A stretch of DNA of 64,000 nucleotides. It comes from Viola odorata. Lineage: Eukaryota > Streptophyta > Magnoliopsida > Malpighiales > Violaceae. Location: NCBI GenBank assembly GCA_963691705.1, contig OY829537.1, positions 71,135,352 to 71,199,351 on the forward strand, in the 5' to 3' direction. A program made the translations under genes and the position numbers. Shown here piece by piece: positions 23,359 to 34,778 of this stretch (position 1 is the first letter of the stretch; the number at the start of each line of letters is the position of its first letter). The notes under the pieces are model-generated. The model was given only the letters and a program-made list of their open reading frames with translations. It did no database searches and was not told the origin of the DNA.

Positions 23359-23772
23359 GTGATCACGGATGCTCCAACCTTAGATCCTCCACTGACAGGG
23401 CCGATACCACCGACAAGACCAATAACACGAAGCCAGACAAGGAAGTTAGACCTTTGGTTCACACATGAAACGGGCAAGGACCAACCAAACGTCGAGAATC
23501 GAGTCTTAACGGTGCTTGCGCACCATAACGGGAACGATAGGTTTTCCACAAACCTATCGGGAGGGCTATCAGGAAATCCATCACATGCCAGCATCAAGGC
23601 CTTGATGCAAGATACCGGATCAGGGCGTCTATCGGAAGACCTAACAGGAAACATTGTCACGATGTTACCGGGAGAGGTGCCGAGGACCACACACAAGCAC
23701 ATCAGGAGCACCAAGTTCCCTTACAGAGATGCTGCCAAGGAGGATACCAGGAGTAAATCTTGCCGAAGCTAA
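23359..23772 (+). pseudogene. Open frame with RPITRSQTRKL motif, likely pol tail overlapping LTR of C
   Basis: 137 codons from ATG. The motif resembles the G-P-(M/I)-T-R-(A/S)-(R/Q)-(A/T)-K stretch found at pol ends of plant chromoviruses, where pol can overlap the LTR. It lies upstream of TATAAATA (23852-23859), so it would be in U3. Function and family assignment are tentative; it may be a chance frame. Confidence 0.3.
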
Positions 23773-23851
23773 CGACATGCTGCCAAGGCCTTAGCGGCAT
23801 ATCGCCAAGCGCTGTCCAGAGATGCCACCTCATCCTTATTTTGTGTACTAG

Positions 23852-23859
23852 TATAAATA
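23852..23859 (+). promoter_or_regulatory. TATA box of element C LTR
   Basis: TATAAATA about 500 bp before the LTR end and PBS. Confidence 0.45.
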
Positions 23860-24354
23860 ACACTCTTTTAGCTAATCTTTTCCTTAGTTTAGATTTGAGT
23901 GAATTTATTGAGTAGAGATAGCTCCTCCCTTATCACCTAAACTCATCTTATAGACTTCTAAGCCTTGATGGTGCTTTGATACTTTGCAAGTAAAACGTAA
24001 ACCATCAACCTTTATATCTTGTGTAATCGTGAGCAAGTTGTTCTTGTAAATGAATCCTTTTGTGAAATATATGTGTATGTTCTTTCCATCTCTAATCTCT
24101 ACCCATGTATTCAACGTATGTCTGAATCTTCATTGCGCTCAAGTCCTTCCACCTCTACTTCTTGTTCATCTTGGTAATCTTCTTCTTTATTGGTTTTCAT
24201 TGCTTCCATCCACTGGGCATCTATTCATATCATCCTCCACTTACCCCTTTGTGTTCATCTTTATATTTTTGTTTGTCTCAGAAGCTCTAAAGCTAGATCC
24301 TACAAAGCTCCATATATCATTCGATCTACTCACCATAGGTTAGATCATATCAAG

Positions 24355-24366
24355 TGGTAGCGGAGC
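24355..24366 (+). other. Primer binding site of element C
   Basis: TGGTAGCGGAGC two bases after ATATCA. It resembles the initiator tRNA-Met PBS TGGTATCAGAGC with changes in the middle. Confidence 0.5.
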
Positions 24367-25369
24367 TATTGGCGCTTAGAGTTTTCTTTTGTGTCTGTGT
24401 CGTCACTGTTTTATTTTCCATCGAAAGTGTCAACCTAGTCATCATTCATCTATTTCCAGTGTTTATTGAGTCTTGAGTCTTGTTCTTTAGGTCCAGATTC
24501 AGTATATAAAAGTTTGGTGATTTTGTGGTAATATTTGTTAGCTTAAAAAGACAAATCCGAAAAGTGTGTTCTTAGTGTTCATCTTGTTCATCCAAAGGAG
24601 AGAAAAGCTTGAGTGACGAAACCAAAATCTTTGATCCAAAATACTTTCAAAAGCTAAAATAATTGAGTTTCTTTCTAAATAATTATTCTATTAAGTAGCC
24701 AACCCATCAACGTCCATCCCATGCATTAAATGCATTAGACAGGTCAGTCGCCCCTCTCTACTACTTTCTTGGGAACATCCCACCAAAATATCTAGTCTAG
24801 CCTAAAAGCTGTCAGAAAGATCCTACCCACATCACCAACTGTCTCTAACTATTTTCTCCGAGTTCTATGTCGATCTTCCATCGCAAGAAACAAACTAAGT
24901 CTTCCGCCCAAGTCTTCGCTGAGCCAGGTAATACTTACCGTTACTTTTCCTTTTCTTAAGTTCTTGAGTCTACCAGTATCTTTTGTTATTAGTTACTGGT
25001 ACCTTCCTATATATCTTAAGTCTCCTTGAGTTTACCGGTACTTTCCCTTTTCAACTTACTGGTATCTTTCCCTATTACATATTTTGTCTTCTTGAGGATA
25101 TTGGTAACCAACCATCTCGTCTACCAGTACCATTTCCATCTCTTCCATTCCAAACTTTTGAGCGTTTGTGAAGGTAACTGTGCACTTGTTTTACTTAAGG
25201 CACGAGGTTAGTGCGGTATAGAGCAGTACGACTTGCAAGCGAGAGTGAGTGATTGTAAGGTTATCTTTTGCGAGTGTCTAAACATGAGAGTTTAAACACG
25301 TAAGGGAGAAATTGTTTTACTAACATATAAAAATATTAGGTTGTTGAATTTTGCAGGTACTATTTTACA
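24367..25369 (+). other. Untranslated leader of element C
   Basis: About 1 kb without long frames. Between 24970 and 25135 the motif TACYGGTA or ACCAGTA recurs about six times at irregular spacing. Confidence 0.4.
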
Positions 25370-25674
25370 ATGTCGGATCAGAGTGTAGTCAGAACCAATG
25401 AGGGTAGAATCGAGGACGTCTTGAGCCAAATTTTCACATTCTTGGCTGAAATGAAGTTGTCCCTAGCCAAGTTCGAAGCACGACAGGCGATGCTAGAAGA
25501 GACCCTCAAGTCCCAAGAGCTATCGGTAAACAAGTCATCTAATACCTCCACTCCGCCACCCCCACAAAACCTACCTCTTAAGCCCTGTGAGAACCAGCTC
25601 AAAGAAACCGTTACTTGCGAGACTGAGGAGGAGGATCATGAAGTTGTCAGGCATAGAAGAGTTACCGTCCGAGG
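25370..25674 (+). pseudogene. gag: gag N-terminus of element C, cut by element B
   Basis: ATG at 25370 opens an acidic helical N-terminus (LSQIFTFLAEMKLSLAKFEAR) followed by a Pro-rich linker. The frame runs into the TSD of element B. The next codon continues at 48076 in the same phase, so B insertion split a still-open gag. The capsid domain and knuckle lie at 48480-49270. Confidence 0.7.
25670..25674. repeat. Left target-site duplication of element B (CGAGG)
   Basis: Repeated exactly at 48071-48075. Confidence 0.93.
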
Positions 25675-26358
25675 TGTTGATACCCGAATTTTGACGCCAT
25701 TTTTAATTAATTTTAGCATTTCTGTTATTTACTTAATTTACTGTCATTTTTAGTTAATTTACTGTCGTTAGCATTTTTTAAATTTTCTTCGCGTTTTAGC
25801 ATCGTCATTATCATCGTCAGCGTTCGAAATAGCATTTTTAATTTTTCGTCACGTATTTTCATTATTATTATCATTATTATTTTTTGCCTTAAAGATCACA
25901 TCTTTAATTATCCGGCAGTCATTTGCTAGTTTTTTCTTCGTTTTAGGTCATCACATGAATTTTAGGATTTTTAGTATTTTAGCGCATTTTTTAGTATTTT
26001 ATTTCTTTATTATTACTTTTGTTCGATCTTTTATTGGACCCGAGTGAGTTCGCTCGGACAATAGCTCGAACTTGGAATGTTTTCCATCAACTAGTTGCTA
26101 CCTTTTTTTCGTTCACAACGGTCTACAGCGTTTCGTGTAATTTTTGTCGTAACGTAATTTATTTTCCGTCCGAACGTTTCACGTTTTTCAACGCGAAAAT
26201 AAACACGTTAAACGAAAAATTCTCGTCATTCGCTGTAGACGGTTAAGCTCGCCGTATTTTTCTCTACGCGCTAGTACCTTCGACTCGGAAATTCATTACG
26301 TTCGTTCACGAAATTGGCTCGAGGCCATTTAAATAGGTTTAAAGGGGTATTTAATCAC

Positions 26359-26439
26359 AACCGTTGATCTGGTCAACTAAGGAAAGTCAACCAGATCAAC
26401 GGTTGACTAATTAACATCCATGGTGCGCATGCACCATGG
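26359..26439. repeat. Two adjacent inverted repeats in LTR U3
   Basis: Arms AACCGTTGATCTGGT (26359-26373) and ACCAGATCAACGGTT (26390-26404) pair perfectly. Fourteen bases later CCATGGTGC-GCAT-GCACCATGG (26418-26439) forms a second hairpin. Both recur in the 3' LTR (45509-45554 and following). Confidence 0.85.
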
Positions 26440-26605
26440 ACGTGAACCAGCAGCGGAGCAGGCCACCGAGCAGCCTGCTCCCGTCGCGTCTCGTCCCATC
26501 CGCCATCATCACACAGCCGTAAACCTACCACCACGACAACCCTAGCTCCGCCACGTCGACGTCCGGCCCAGCCACGCGTGTCCTTCACCCACGCGATCGA
26601 GTGCC

Positions 26606-26613
26606 TATAAAAA
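26606..26613 (+). promoter_or_regulatory. TATA box of element B 5' LTR
   Basis: TATAAAAA in a GC-richer zone; conserved at 45757-45764. Confidence 0.65.
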
Positions 26614-27339
26614 GGCCCCTACCTTCAACGTAAAATGTGCACCAAATCTGCAAGAAAACCTTGCTTCTTCCCTCTCTTGATTGATAGCTCATTTAGAGCT
26701 TCGATCGTCCAGTTCAAAGCTTTTGGCACTAAGTTTTTTTCAAGCTTTTTCTTTCATTTGTTTGATTAAATAAATTACTTTTCTTTATGCCATTAATTCA
26801 TATGCATGTTGTAGATTAAATACATGTTTTCAATTTGATTAATCGTTAGCTAGATCGTGGGAATTAATTAGTTTTCGATAATTAACAATTTCGTCATTTT
26901 TTCGAAATTAAACTCGGCACATTTTAAATTAAAATTCGAGGTTCGTACGGTCAGGAATCCGTCGAGGAGACGAGTATCTCGGTACGAAGTTTTTCCGTTT
27001 CGGCCACAGATGGCCGGAGCTTGGCCGCCGGCAGTAGCACCGGCGACAAAGGAAGAAGACGCGTGAATAGTTCCATGAAGGCTTCTTCACGCGTCAAAGG
27101 TGATGGGCTTGGCCCATCACCCTTCCTTTGCATTTAATTTAAATTGGGCCCAGCCCATCTTCATTTTTTCGAGATTTCGGATCGTATTTCCGTAAAAATA
27201 TTTCATATGCTTCGTATGATTATTTTTCGTACTATCAACTGTTTAATTTTCTATAAATATCAACTGTTTAAATTCCTCGCACCTTAATTTTCAGCAATTT
27301 ACTTTTGGCAATCTAAATTCAATTTACCGCCTTCATGGC

Positions 27340-27620
27340 CGGTCGCAAATATCAACTGTTTTATATTCTGCAAATATCAATTGTTTTATTTTCTGCAAAT
27401 ATCAACTGTTTTATTTTCTGCAAATATCAACTATTTTATTTTCTGCAAATATCAATTGTTTTATTTTCTGCAAATATTAACTGTTTTATTTTCTGCAAAT
27501 ATCAAACTGCTTATTTTCTGCAATATCAACCTTTTTTATTCTGCAATACCAACTTGTTTAAATCTCTGCAAATCGTCAACTGCTTAAATTCTGCAAATCG
27601 TCAACTGCGTAATTTCTCCA
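27340..27620 (+). repeat. 25-bp minisatellite in B 5' LTR
   Basis: About eight to ten copies of CAAATATCAACTGTTTTATT plus TTCTG, imperfect towards the right. Confidence 0.88.
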
Positions 27621-27639
27621 AATATCAAATCTTTAATTT

Positions 27640-27980
27640 TTCGTCAAATCATCACTAAATTTTCGTATGCGTCAAATCATCATTTCTCGCATACATTAAA
27701 ATCAGCATTTAAATTCTCACACTTATCAACTGTCATCATTTAATTTTCACATCTTATCAAATCAACATTTAAACTTTCTGCACTCATCAAAGCATCATCT
27801 AAATTTTTGTATATATGAAATCATCATTTCCCGCATACATCAAAACCGGCATTTAAATTTTCTGCACACATCAAATCATCATTTAATTTCTTGCACTTAT
27901 CAAACCATCATTTAAATGTTCGTATGCGTCAAATCATCATTTCTCGCATTCCTCAAATCAGCATGTAAATTTTCGTACGC
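27640..27980 (+). repeat. Degenerate minisatellite (TCGTATGCGTCAAATCATCA type) in B 5' LTR
   Basis: Several copies of a unit with TATGCGTCAAATCATCATTT and CTCGCATACATCAAA. It corresponds to the expanded array at 8255-8875. Confidence 0.75.
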
Positions 27981-28904
27981 ATCAAGTCATTATTTAAATT
28001 TTCGCATTCATGAATTGCTTAATTATTTTTCGAGCTATCACTAACACTCTCATTTTGTAGGTTTTAATTTCAAAGCTTCGCTCGAAAGTACGCCTTTCGT
28101 TCCTTTTTATTTATTCAACACTTTCCGTAAATATCAATCGTACGCATGATATATAGAATTGCTAGAACTAAAATCAACTCACATGAACAACGTGTTTAAA
28201 GATTTGCTTAAAATGCCATGTTCATAAGATTTTAAATTCTCACTTATATTGACTGCATGTACGTGGTGGCTTCGATCCCACATCAGCTTATCATTTCAAA
28301 ATCTATCATTTGAATTTGTACTCTGTTAGCAATCCATGATAGAATCACGTAGTAATTAATTTAATCATGCATGGCCCGATGATGAAATAAAGGGCACTCA
28401 TTCAGACTTACGGAAAATTCAGTCCCATCACGTTACGGTCAGGAATAATCAATCACTCTTGATAAATGGTAACCCCGTCTGAAAGATTTTTAAAACGGTA
28501 ACCCCATCCAACGATTAATTATTCCTGAACGGTCACGATCATCGAAAAGACTAAAGTGACGATTCCTCTGAGGGCCCCCTTTTCAAAAAATGCATTTTAT
28601 CAAACACCTCTCTCATCAATCGGTAACCATTTTCGGATGTGACTCGGGTGCCTAACACCTTCCCGAGACCATAATACGACCCCGAACCTTTGTCTGGGGT
28701 TCAGACCCTTTTTTTTGTGCCTTTAGTTTTTTATTTATTATATTTTTTTATGCCATGAAGATTAAGGTTCCCTAAACCTAGCAACCAAAATTAGGGTGGC
28801 GACTTCATTGCATGTTGCGAGGCGTCTATTTACGCTGAGCATCGTAAGGTCTCAATTTCGTTGCACACTCGCGAATTTTTTATTATTTTTGGGGCGCGAT
28901 AGTT

Positions 28905-28921
28905 TGGCGACTTCACTAGGG
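28905..28921 (+). other. Primer binding site of element B
   Basis: TGGCGACTTCACTAGGG starts three bases after the LTR end. The tRNA was not identified with certainty. Confidence 0.6.
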
Positions 28922-29432
28922 AACTGTAGGGTCGGAGCCGGTTTCATTTTTGAGAGGTGTTTTATTTGTCTATTTACCTGTTTTGATCAATTGCTGATCT
29001 ATTCATTTATTCGCTTTATCAATTGTCATATGCATTTCATAGTGCCCTACACCCCGGGGACAATTACCAAATTAGGAGGGTAGTAGTGACGCCCTAGGAC
29101 ACACGTCCTGGGTAGTGTTCACCAATCCCAACTCGGATGAACCCCTGAAGCTAGTCGAAAGGTTACACAATTTCGCAAGGAATCGGGACACTGGACGACA
29201 CTTTAGGGACCTTTTCATGGTATCATCCGGGAACCATTCAAGCCAGTTAGAAAAGTCAGAATTAGAACCCCAACACGTGCATCATGATTATACCTGCTTT
29301 GTTGTGGCTCTATTCATCCTGTTGCCATGATAATCTTGTCTTTTACATAAACTGTAAACTTCTTACGCATGCAGGTTACTTTGCATTTAAAATTTTATTT
29401 TTGTCCCACCGGACCCATTTTGCTCATTCGCT
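28922..29432 (+). other. Leader of element B
   Basis: Untranslated region between PBS and ORF1; no structure recognised. Confidence 0.5.
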
Positions 29433-31159
29433 ATGACAGCGCCTACGTTACTTTCACTTTATATTTTCGGGGAACGAAGCTTCGACGATCAGGCTACCCG
29501 AGGAGATCTGTTAGAGCGGGGATTCACCCCTGACATCACTACTAAGATCAAAGTAGAAATCGTAGACTTCAAGTTAACTAGGATTCAGAAATTGAGAAAT
29601 GAGCTGACTGAAGACTAGAAGACACAGTTCGAGGGTAGTTATGGAAAACTACTAACCCTGGTTGACGTGAAGACTGATTGGGGTTGCATCCGGGCAGCCT
29701 TAAAATTTTGGGATCCCTATTATCGGTGCTTCTCTTTCGATAAAGGAGTAGACTTGACTCCCACACTAGACGAGTACTCAGCTCTGATGTGCCTTACATC
29801 TCCTATATCGTCCATATACCAGAATGTTCGACTCGACTCCTCGAGTGTCAAAATAAGGCTCGATAAGCTGTTAGGAATCACCACTCATGTTAGAGAAGGG
29901 GACTACTTTTGGTGTTGGTCAGATATCGAGGCACGATTTCAGTTGTCCAACGGGAAAAAATGCTTAAGGATTCTGGCTTTCGCCATCGTAGGATTTGTCC
30001 TCTTTTTGAAAATGAGGAACGCCATCGACTTTGCAGCAGCCAATATCTTTTATGAGATGGAAACAAATGCCATCAATCCAATGACAGCTATCTTGGCCAA
30101 GACCTTTCGCTCCTTGGACTCTTGTCGAAGAAAAGGGAAAGGGAGACTTACCTATTGCACCCAGTTGCTGACAGTATGGTTGGTCAGCCACTTCAAACAG
30201 ACTCCTGATCAATCCATTTTCTTTGAAATCTACATAAGATCATGCCCTTTACTCAAGGTTATCAATGCAATAACCACGGATAAATGGGAGATGGAGAATA
30301 AGGATGTCTGGATCGACCGATTCATAAATCTCTTAGAAGAAGACTTCAGTTGGCATGCCAAGTGGCTACGGACCTCCGATCCCATCGTCTGCTGTGGACC
30401 CCTACCTTGGGTTCCTTTGATCGGGGCATGGGGGTGCGCTCACTATTGCCCTTCCCTCGTACTCAGACAGTTTTGCATCACGCAAATCATTCCGGTGATG
30501 TTCGGCATGATAAGATCAAATCTGCCGCACACCGGAGAAAATCAGAACATTCAGCTGTATGCCCAAGACTGGGCCCGCCCTTTTTATCTCAAAGGACGCG
30601 TTGCCCTGCGGCAATGATACCACAATATCCACAGTGGATGTTAAGGCGAGTCAACGGCAATGTCTTACCTCGCCCAGAAAATCAGAAACCGTTGGAAGAG
30701 GAAGGGGAATCTTAAATGAGCGAAGGAATGGATGTCATGGCTTACGCTCAAGTGGTAGAACAGATACGAGCAACGCAAGAAGAACGAGATCTGATGACAG
30801 AGGAAAGAGATATCGCCGAAGCACATCAATGTGGCCTGGAGGTCCAGATGAATGAATTGGAAAGGCGTAGCAAGGACATTATCCGCGTACAAGTAGTAAA
30901 ATAGAAAGTGACCCTTAGGGACTTTAAGGAACGCTTGAGCAGCGAAACCCGCAAGAAAGAAGCATCAAGTGCCATAATCGAAGATAGGGATTCGACGATA
31001 AGGGTTTTGACTACTCGCGCAGATTTGGGGGATAGGAAGAGCCAGGCACTACAAAGCCGGATTACCGCTTTAGAGGCCGAGATAGAAATGCAGAAAGGGG
31101 AGATGGCCTCGATGGAATACCTTTGGCAGGAGCAAGAGAATTCAGACTTCCAGGGTTGA
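29433..31159 (+). pseudogene. Ogre ORF1: DUF7745-like protein with C-terminal coiled coil
   Basis: ORF1 lies before gag, as in Ogre elements; its role is unknown. From the ATG at 29433 the frame has a TAG at 29616, then is open to 30617. Landmarks of the DUF7745 family: LKFWDPYYRCFSF near 29705, TFRSLDSCR with GKGRLTYC near 30105-30155, and WVPLIGAWG near 30410. A frameshift near 30600 moves to a frame with QYPQWMLRRVNG. A TGA-type end at 30713 and a TAG at 30902 interrupt the following coiled coil (MSEGMDV... to about 31159), rich in Glu, Arg and Gln heptads. About 570 codons altogether. Confidence 0.8.
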
Positions 31160-31947
31160 CACCTTCATGGGAAGACTCAAATATCGGCAAACCTTTTCTT
31201 TTTCATGTAAATAGGATCCCTGATTTCATCTATCTTAGCCATTTTTGATGAATTTAGGTAGTTGGCAAGTTTACCATATTTTGTAAACACTTTTTTAATA
31301 AAGTCGTACTCTTTCGGATATTTATTAAATAGCCTCAACTTTCCATATCAATTATCCATCCAATAAAACTCAAAAGACCATCGCAAAAAGGAAAGAGAAA
31401 ATCCCTCCGGGATAAACACAACCGTTTCACCAAAAATCTGAAAAAAATCATACCAAATATTCGAAACATCCGAGTATTGCTCACTCATGGCCATGTCCTC
31501 TTAGCTTATCACAAGAACTCCAAGTTCATGGTATAGATCGCCGTCCCTCCCCTCGGTTGGGTTCACTAGGCATCAGGCCCTACATCGTTTGAAAGCATAG
31601 TATAAAAGAGATCTCCCTAGTATGGCAGCATTGGTTGCCCCTGCTGATCTGGGTTTCGTAGATGACATCTCATATTGCTTCACATCGCTGGAATGAATAG
31701 AGGCTTCCTTCATACCTTGTCAATAACCGGGATATCACGCCTCTCCGACCGCCCTAAAAATATCAAGTGAAAGTGTAGCCTGAAAAGCGAATGAGCAAAC
31801 GTGGAGGCCTCGGGATTGTACATCACCTCTGTATCCTCACTTGTACTTACTCTTTTCTGTGTTTTTCCTTTTTTCAGGTCCACGATAGCTCCTCGGAAGC
31901 ACGCTACTCCGCACAGGCTCCCTGTAACTAGACTTCAAAAATGAAAA
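31160..31947 (+). other. Spacer between ORF1 and gag in element B
   Basis: No long frame. A pyrimidine-rich stretch ending TTTTTTCAG at about 31878 looks like a splice acceptor. The sequence after it (TIAPRKHATPHR in the gag frame) resembles the usual start of Ogre gag, so gag may begin upstream of 31948. Confidence 0.4.
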
Positions 31948-34778
31948 ATGACTGAACAGGTTAAGGCCGATGAAGTGCTAATGGCTAGAATTGCAGAGTT
32001 AGAGGAGCAAGTTAGGATTACTACAGAAAGGGCCGCCAGGGCCGAAAAGGAAAGAGATGAAGCTGTCACCGAACTACCACCAAGTTTTTATCTCACTCAA
32101 ACAGGAGGACCTCCCTCTTCACTAGCCGCCGCAGGACTTTCTGTACCTCCGCCACTTTCTGGCCTTGAGGGCCAGTGGAGATGGATTAGTCCCTTCACTG
32201 TACCCACCGCAGCAAATCCTATGGTTAATGCGGGTGAAGAGATTTCCACGTCACTTCAGCGCCTTTCAACCAACCCTGCCGTGGACTCCAGCAAGAGCCA
32301 GGCCCACCTAGAGACCTCGTATCTCCCTCCCCTTCTTCCGAGCACAGTTCCCGGACCTGTGGGAATTCAGCCTCTTGCTTTCAACCCAGCGCAACCTCAG
32401 TTCTCGTTCGAACCTCTGCTACCCTTCGGTCCTAACCCCGTTATGGCCGAGAAACTAAAAAGTGACAGGCTAAATCTGCTCGAAGAAAGACTCCGAGCGA
32501 TCGAAGGGGCTGATCCCTTTGACCCTACTGGCCCCGCCGATATGTGTATGGTCCTCGAGATAGTTATACCACCAAAGTACAAGATCCCCGACTTCAAAAA
32601 ATACACTAGGGTAGAGTGCCCAAAGACCCACCTCAAAGCATACTGCAATAAGATGGCAGAGATGATCCACAACGAGCCGTTGTTGATTCATCTATTCCGA
32701 GAAAGCTTGACCAAGCACGCCCGGTCTAGACAGAGCCAGGATCAGGACATAGAGAGACCTGTTCGATGCCTTCTACAGACAATATAAATTCAACATGGAG
32801 GTAGCGCCCTACCGCGCTGACCTGCGAAATCTAGAAAAGAAAGTCGGCGAGTCCATGAAGACCTATGCTCAGAGATGGAGAGAGTTGGCTTCTAGAATCT
32901 CTCCACCTTTAAGCGATAAGGAACTCTTGTCGATTTTGTTGCACACCTTCAAAGCTCCCTACTACACCTACCTGATCTCGAACCCTTCAAACAGCTTCTC
33001 CGACATGGTCCTGATTGCCGAAAGAGTCGAGCAAGGGATTAAGTCCGGACGAATCATACCTCTGGCGCCAGAGTCTGCGCCAAAGAAAGCATCCATCGTA
33101 AAAAGAGATGTTGGATTTGTGGCTCCCCAAGCCCATCACGGGCAACCATTTTCACCACCTCCGCCTTATTTATCGCCACCGCCCTAGCCTTCGCCATCAC
33201 TATATCAACCCACCTTCTTTCCGTTTACCTCACCACCCATTGCTAATATCGCGCCTCAAAATCCTACACATTTCTCACCGCCTCCGGTACAAACATCACA
33301 ACCCCTGCAACCTAAGCCATATAACCCACCAAAGGACCCAAATAACCAAAACACGTCAAACAATCGGTGGAACCGAGAGCCCTTACCTCCTTTCCCTCTT
33401 CCTGCGGGAGAAATCTATACGCATCTCTTGGCAGCCGGACAGATCGTACCGGTTCCAGCTCAGCCTCAAATGCCTCCTTATCCAAAATGGTATGATCGCA
33501 ACGCAAGGTGCGAATACCACGCTGGAGCCCGGGTCACACTCTAGAAAATTGCTTCGCATTCAAAGTAAAAGTCCATCACCTGATCAAAAGTGGATGGGTA
33601 TCTTTCGAAGGGTTAGCAAAAGGACCCAACACATCCACCAACCCTCTCCCCAATCATTCCCAAGGAAAGGGAGGGGTGAATGCCATCTCGGCAGGAGAAA
33701 GCAACGACCTCCTTTCTTCAGCATCAAGCTGGCACAGGAATAACTTTTCCTGGCCTTAGCTCGAGGAGGATATATGCCATACTCGGAGAGCAATCCAAGT
33801 CACAACATGTACTGCAAGGGAAGCGACGGTCATAAGATCCAAAGCTGCTAGTTGTTCGCAGAAAAGGTGAGACAACTCTCAAGTCTCGGAGTAATACAAA
33901 CCCAGAAGGCTACCCACGGGGAAGGATCCATTAACGCCATCGGAGAAGGATTTCCTATCCCGCCCAACTCCAAAGGAAGCCCACTCCAAATCATCCAAAA
34001 GAAAAGATCGACTTCGTCTGGCAAGCGGTTCTCCGCGCGCTGCAACGAGGGCGACCGCGAGATTGACACTTTGGGCCAGCCTTCCGAGAAATTCGATTAC
34101 CTTGTCAGGTATTCGGCACCACCCTCCCATTCTAGCACAGCGCCATTACTATCCTCTTGGGAATCCTCGGACTCCGAATCATACCCTTCACCGACGTGGT
34201 CACTTCCTCTGTTTCCTTTGAAAGAGATCTACGCAAGCCTCCTGGCAGGCGGGCAGATTACACCATCCCCACTCTCGCCTCAATCAATTCCTTACCCTAG
34301 CTGGTATGATCCAAAGGTTAGCTGCGAATATCACACCGAAACCCGAGGACACTCCCTGGAAGACTGTTACGCCTTTAGAGAAAAGGTCGATCATCTAACC
34401 AAACAAGGACGAATCTCATCCAAAGGCTTAGCAAAGTGTCCTGATGTGACAACCAGTCCTCTGCCACACCATAATCCTGGGGTGAACGGTACTCTTTCCA
34501 GAGGAATCAATGATTCTCACCTTTCAGTGGAGGAAGTACCCAATGAAGAATTGTTCTTCGCATTAGCTAACAACGCATATCTACCATTCCCGGGGAATAA
34601 TCAGGCCCAATGCCTATTCTTCCAAGGGGAAAGCAAGCACGAAATCTAGGATTGCAGACTTTTTCGGCAGAAAGTCAAGCAACTCACAACATTCGGGATC
34701 ATTCAGACCGAAGGGAAAACCCGAGGAGCAATCAATGCCATCGAGGACAATTCTCCAACACCGTATTTCTTCGAATAT
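31948..34778 (+). pseudogene. gag: gag of element B with internal duplication (frameshifts and stops)
   Basis: ATG at 31948 opens an N-terminal coiled coil, then a Pro/Ser-rich linker. The capsid domain (about 32500-33060) has IPDFKKY, YCNKMAEM and ERVEQGI landmarks. A frameshift lies near 32760, a TAG at 33185 and another frameshift near 33530. The nucleocapsid-like motif CEYH...GHSLEDC occurs at about 33500-33560 (damaged) and again at about 34325-34370 (intact Cys-His-His-Cys). Flanking KVxxL and G-x-I segments recur as well. Thus the C-terminal third is present twice. The family role is packaging of RNA in virus-like particles. Confidence 0.8.
33408..34660 (+). repeat. Tandem duplication, 811 bp apart, in B gag
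   Basis: GAAATCTATACGCATCTCTTGGCAGCCGG (33410) and the similar stretch at 34221 start two diverged copies. Both encode EIY-x-x-LLA-GQI, P-x-WYD and the Cys-x2-His motif. The second half of each copy encodes LF-x-KV-x-QL and an INAI motif (near 33850-33940 and 34660-34740). Confidence 0.7.

Larger units (their letters stand above)
23300..25674 (+). mobile_element. Element C, left part: 5' LTR end, leader, gag start
   Basis: An LTR end at about 24352 (...ATATCA) is followed by a PBS and, 1 kb later, by a gag start at 25370. The gag reading frame continues at 48076 after element B. The LTR start was not found; 23300 is only a lower guess. Gag and protease sequences in the right part place C in the chromovirus-like gypsy elements, older than B and D which cut it. 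Confidence 0.6.
25675..28901 (+). repeat. 5' LTR of element B
   Basis: 3227 bp; the last bases GCGATA replace GCGACA of the 3' LTR. It contains TATAAAAA at 26606, a hairpin pair upstream of it, and two minisatellite zones in U5/R. Confidence 0.93.

Noticed and set aside
27335..27658. Hydrophobic frames rich in FCKYQLFYFLQI (also 46372-46791)
   Set aside because: Translation of the 25-bp LTR minisatellite; no start context or conservation beyond the repeat.
29667..30617. Possible host gene because of its DUF7745-like domain
   Set aside because: Its position between PBS and gag fits Ogre ORF1, and it has stops like the rest of the element.
32397..32691. Minus-strand frames in B gag
   Set aside because: Shadows of gag without own signals.
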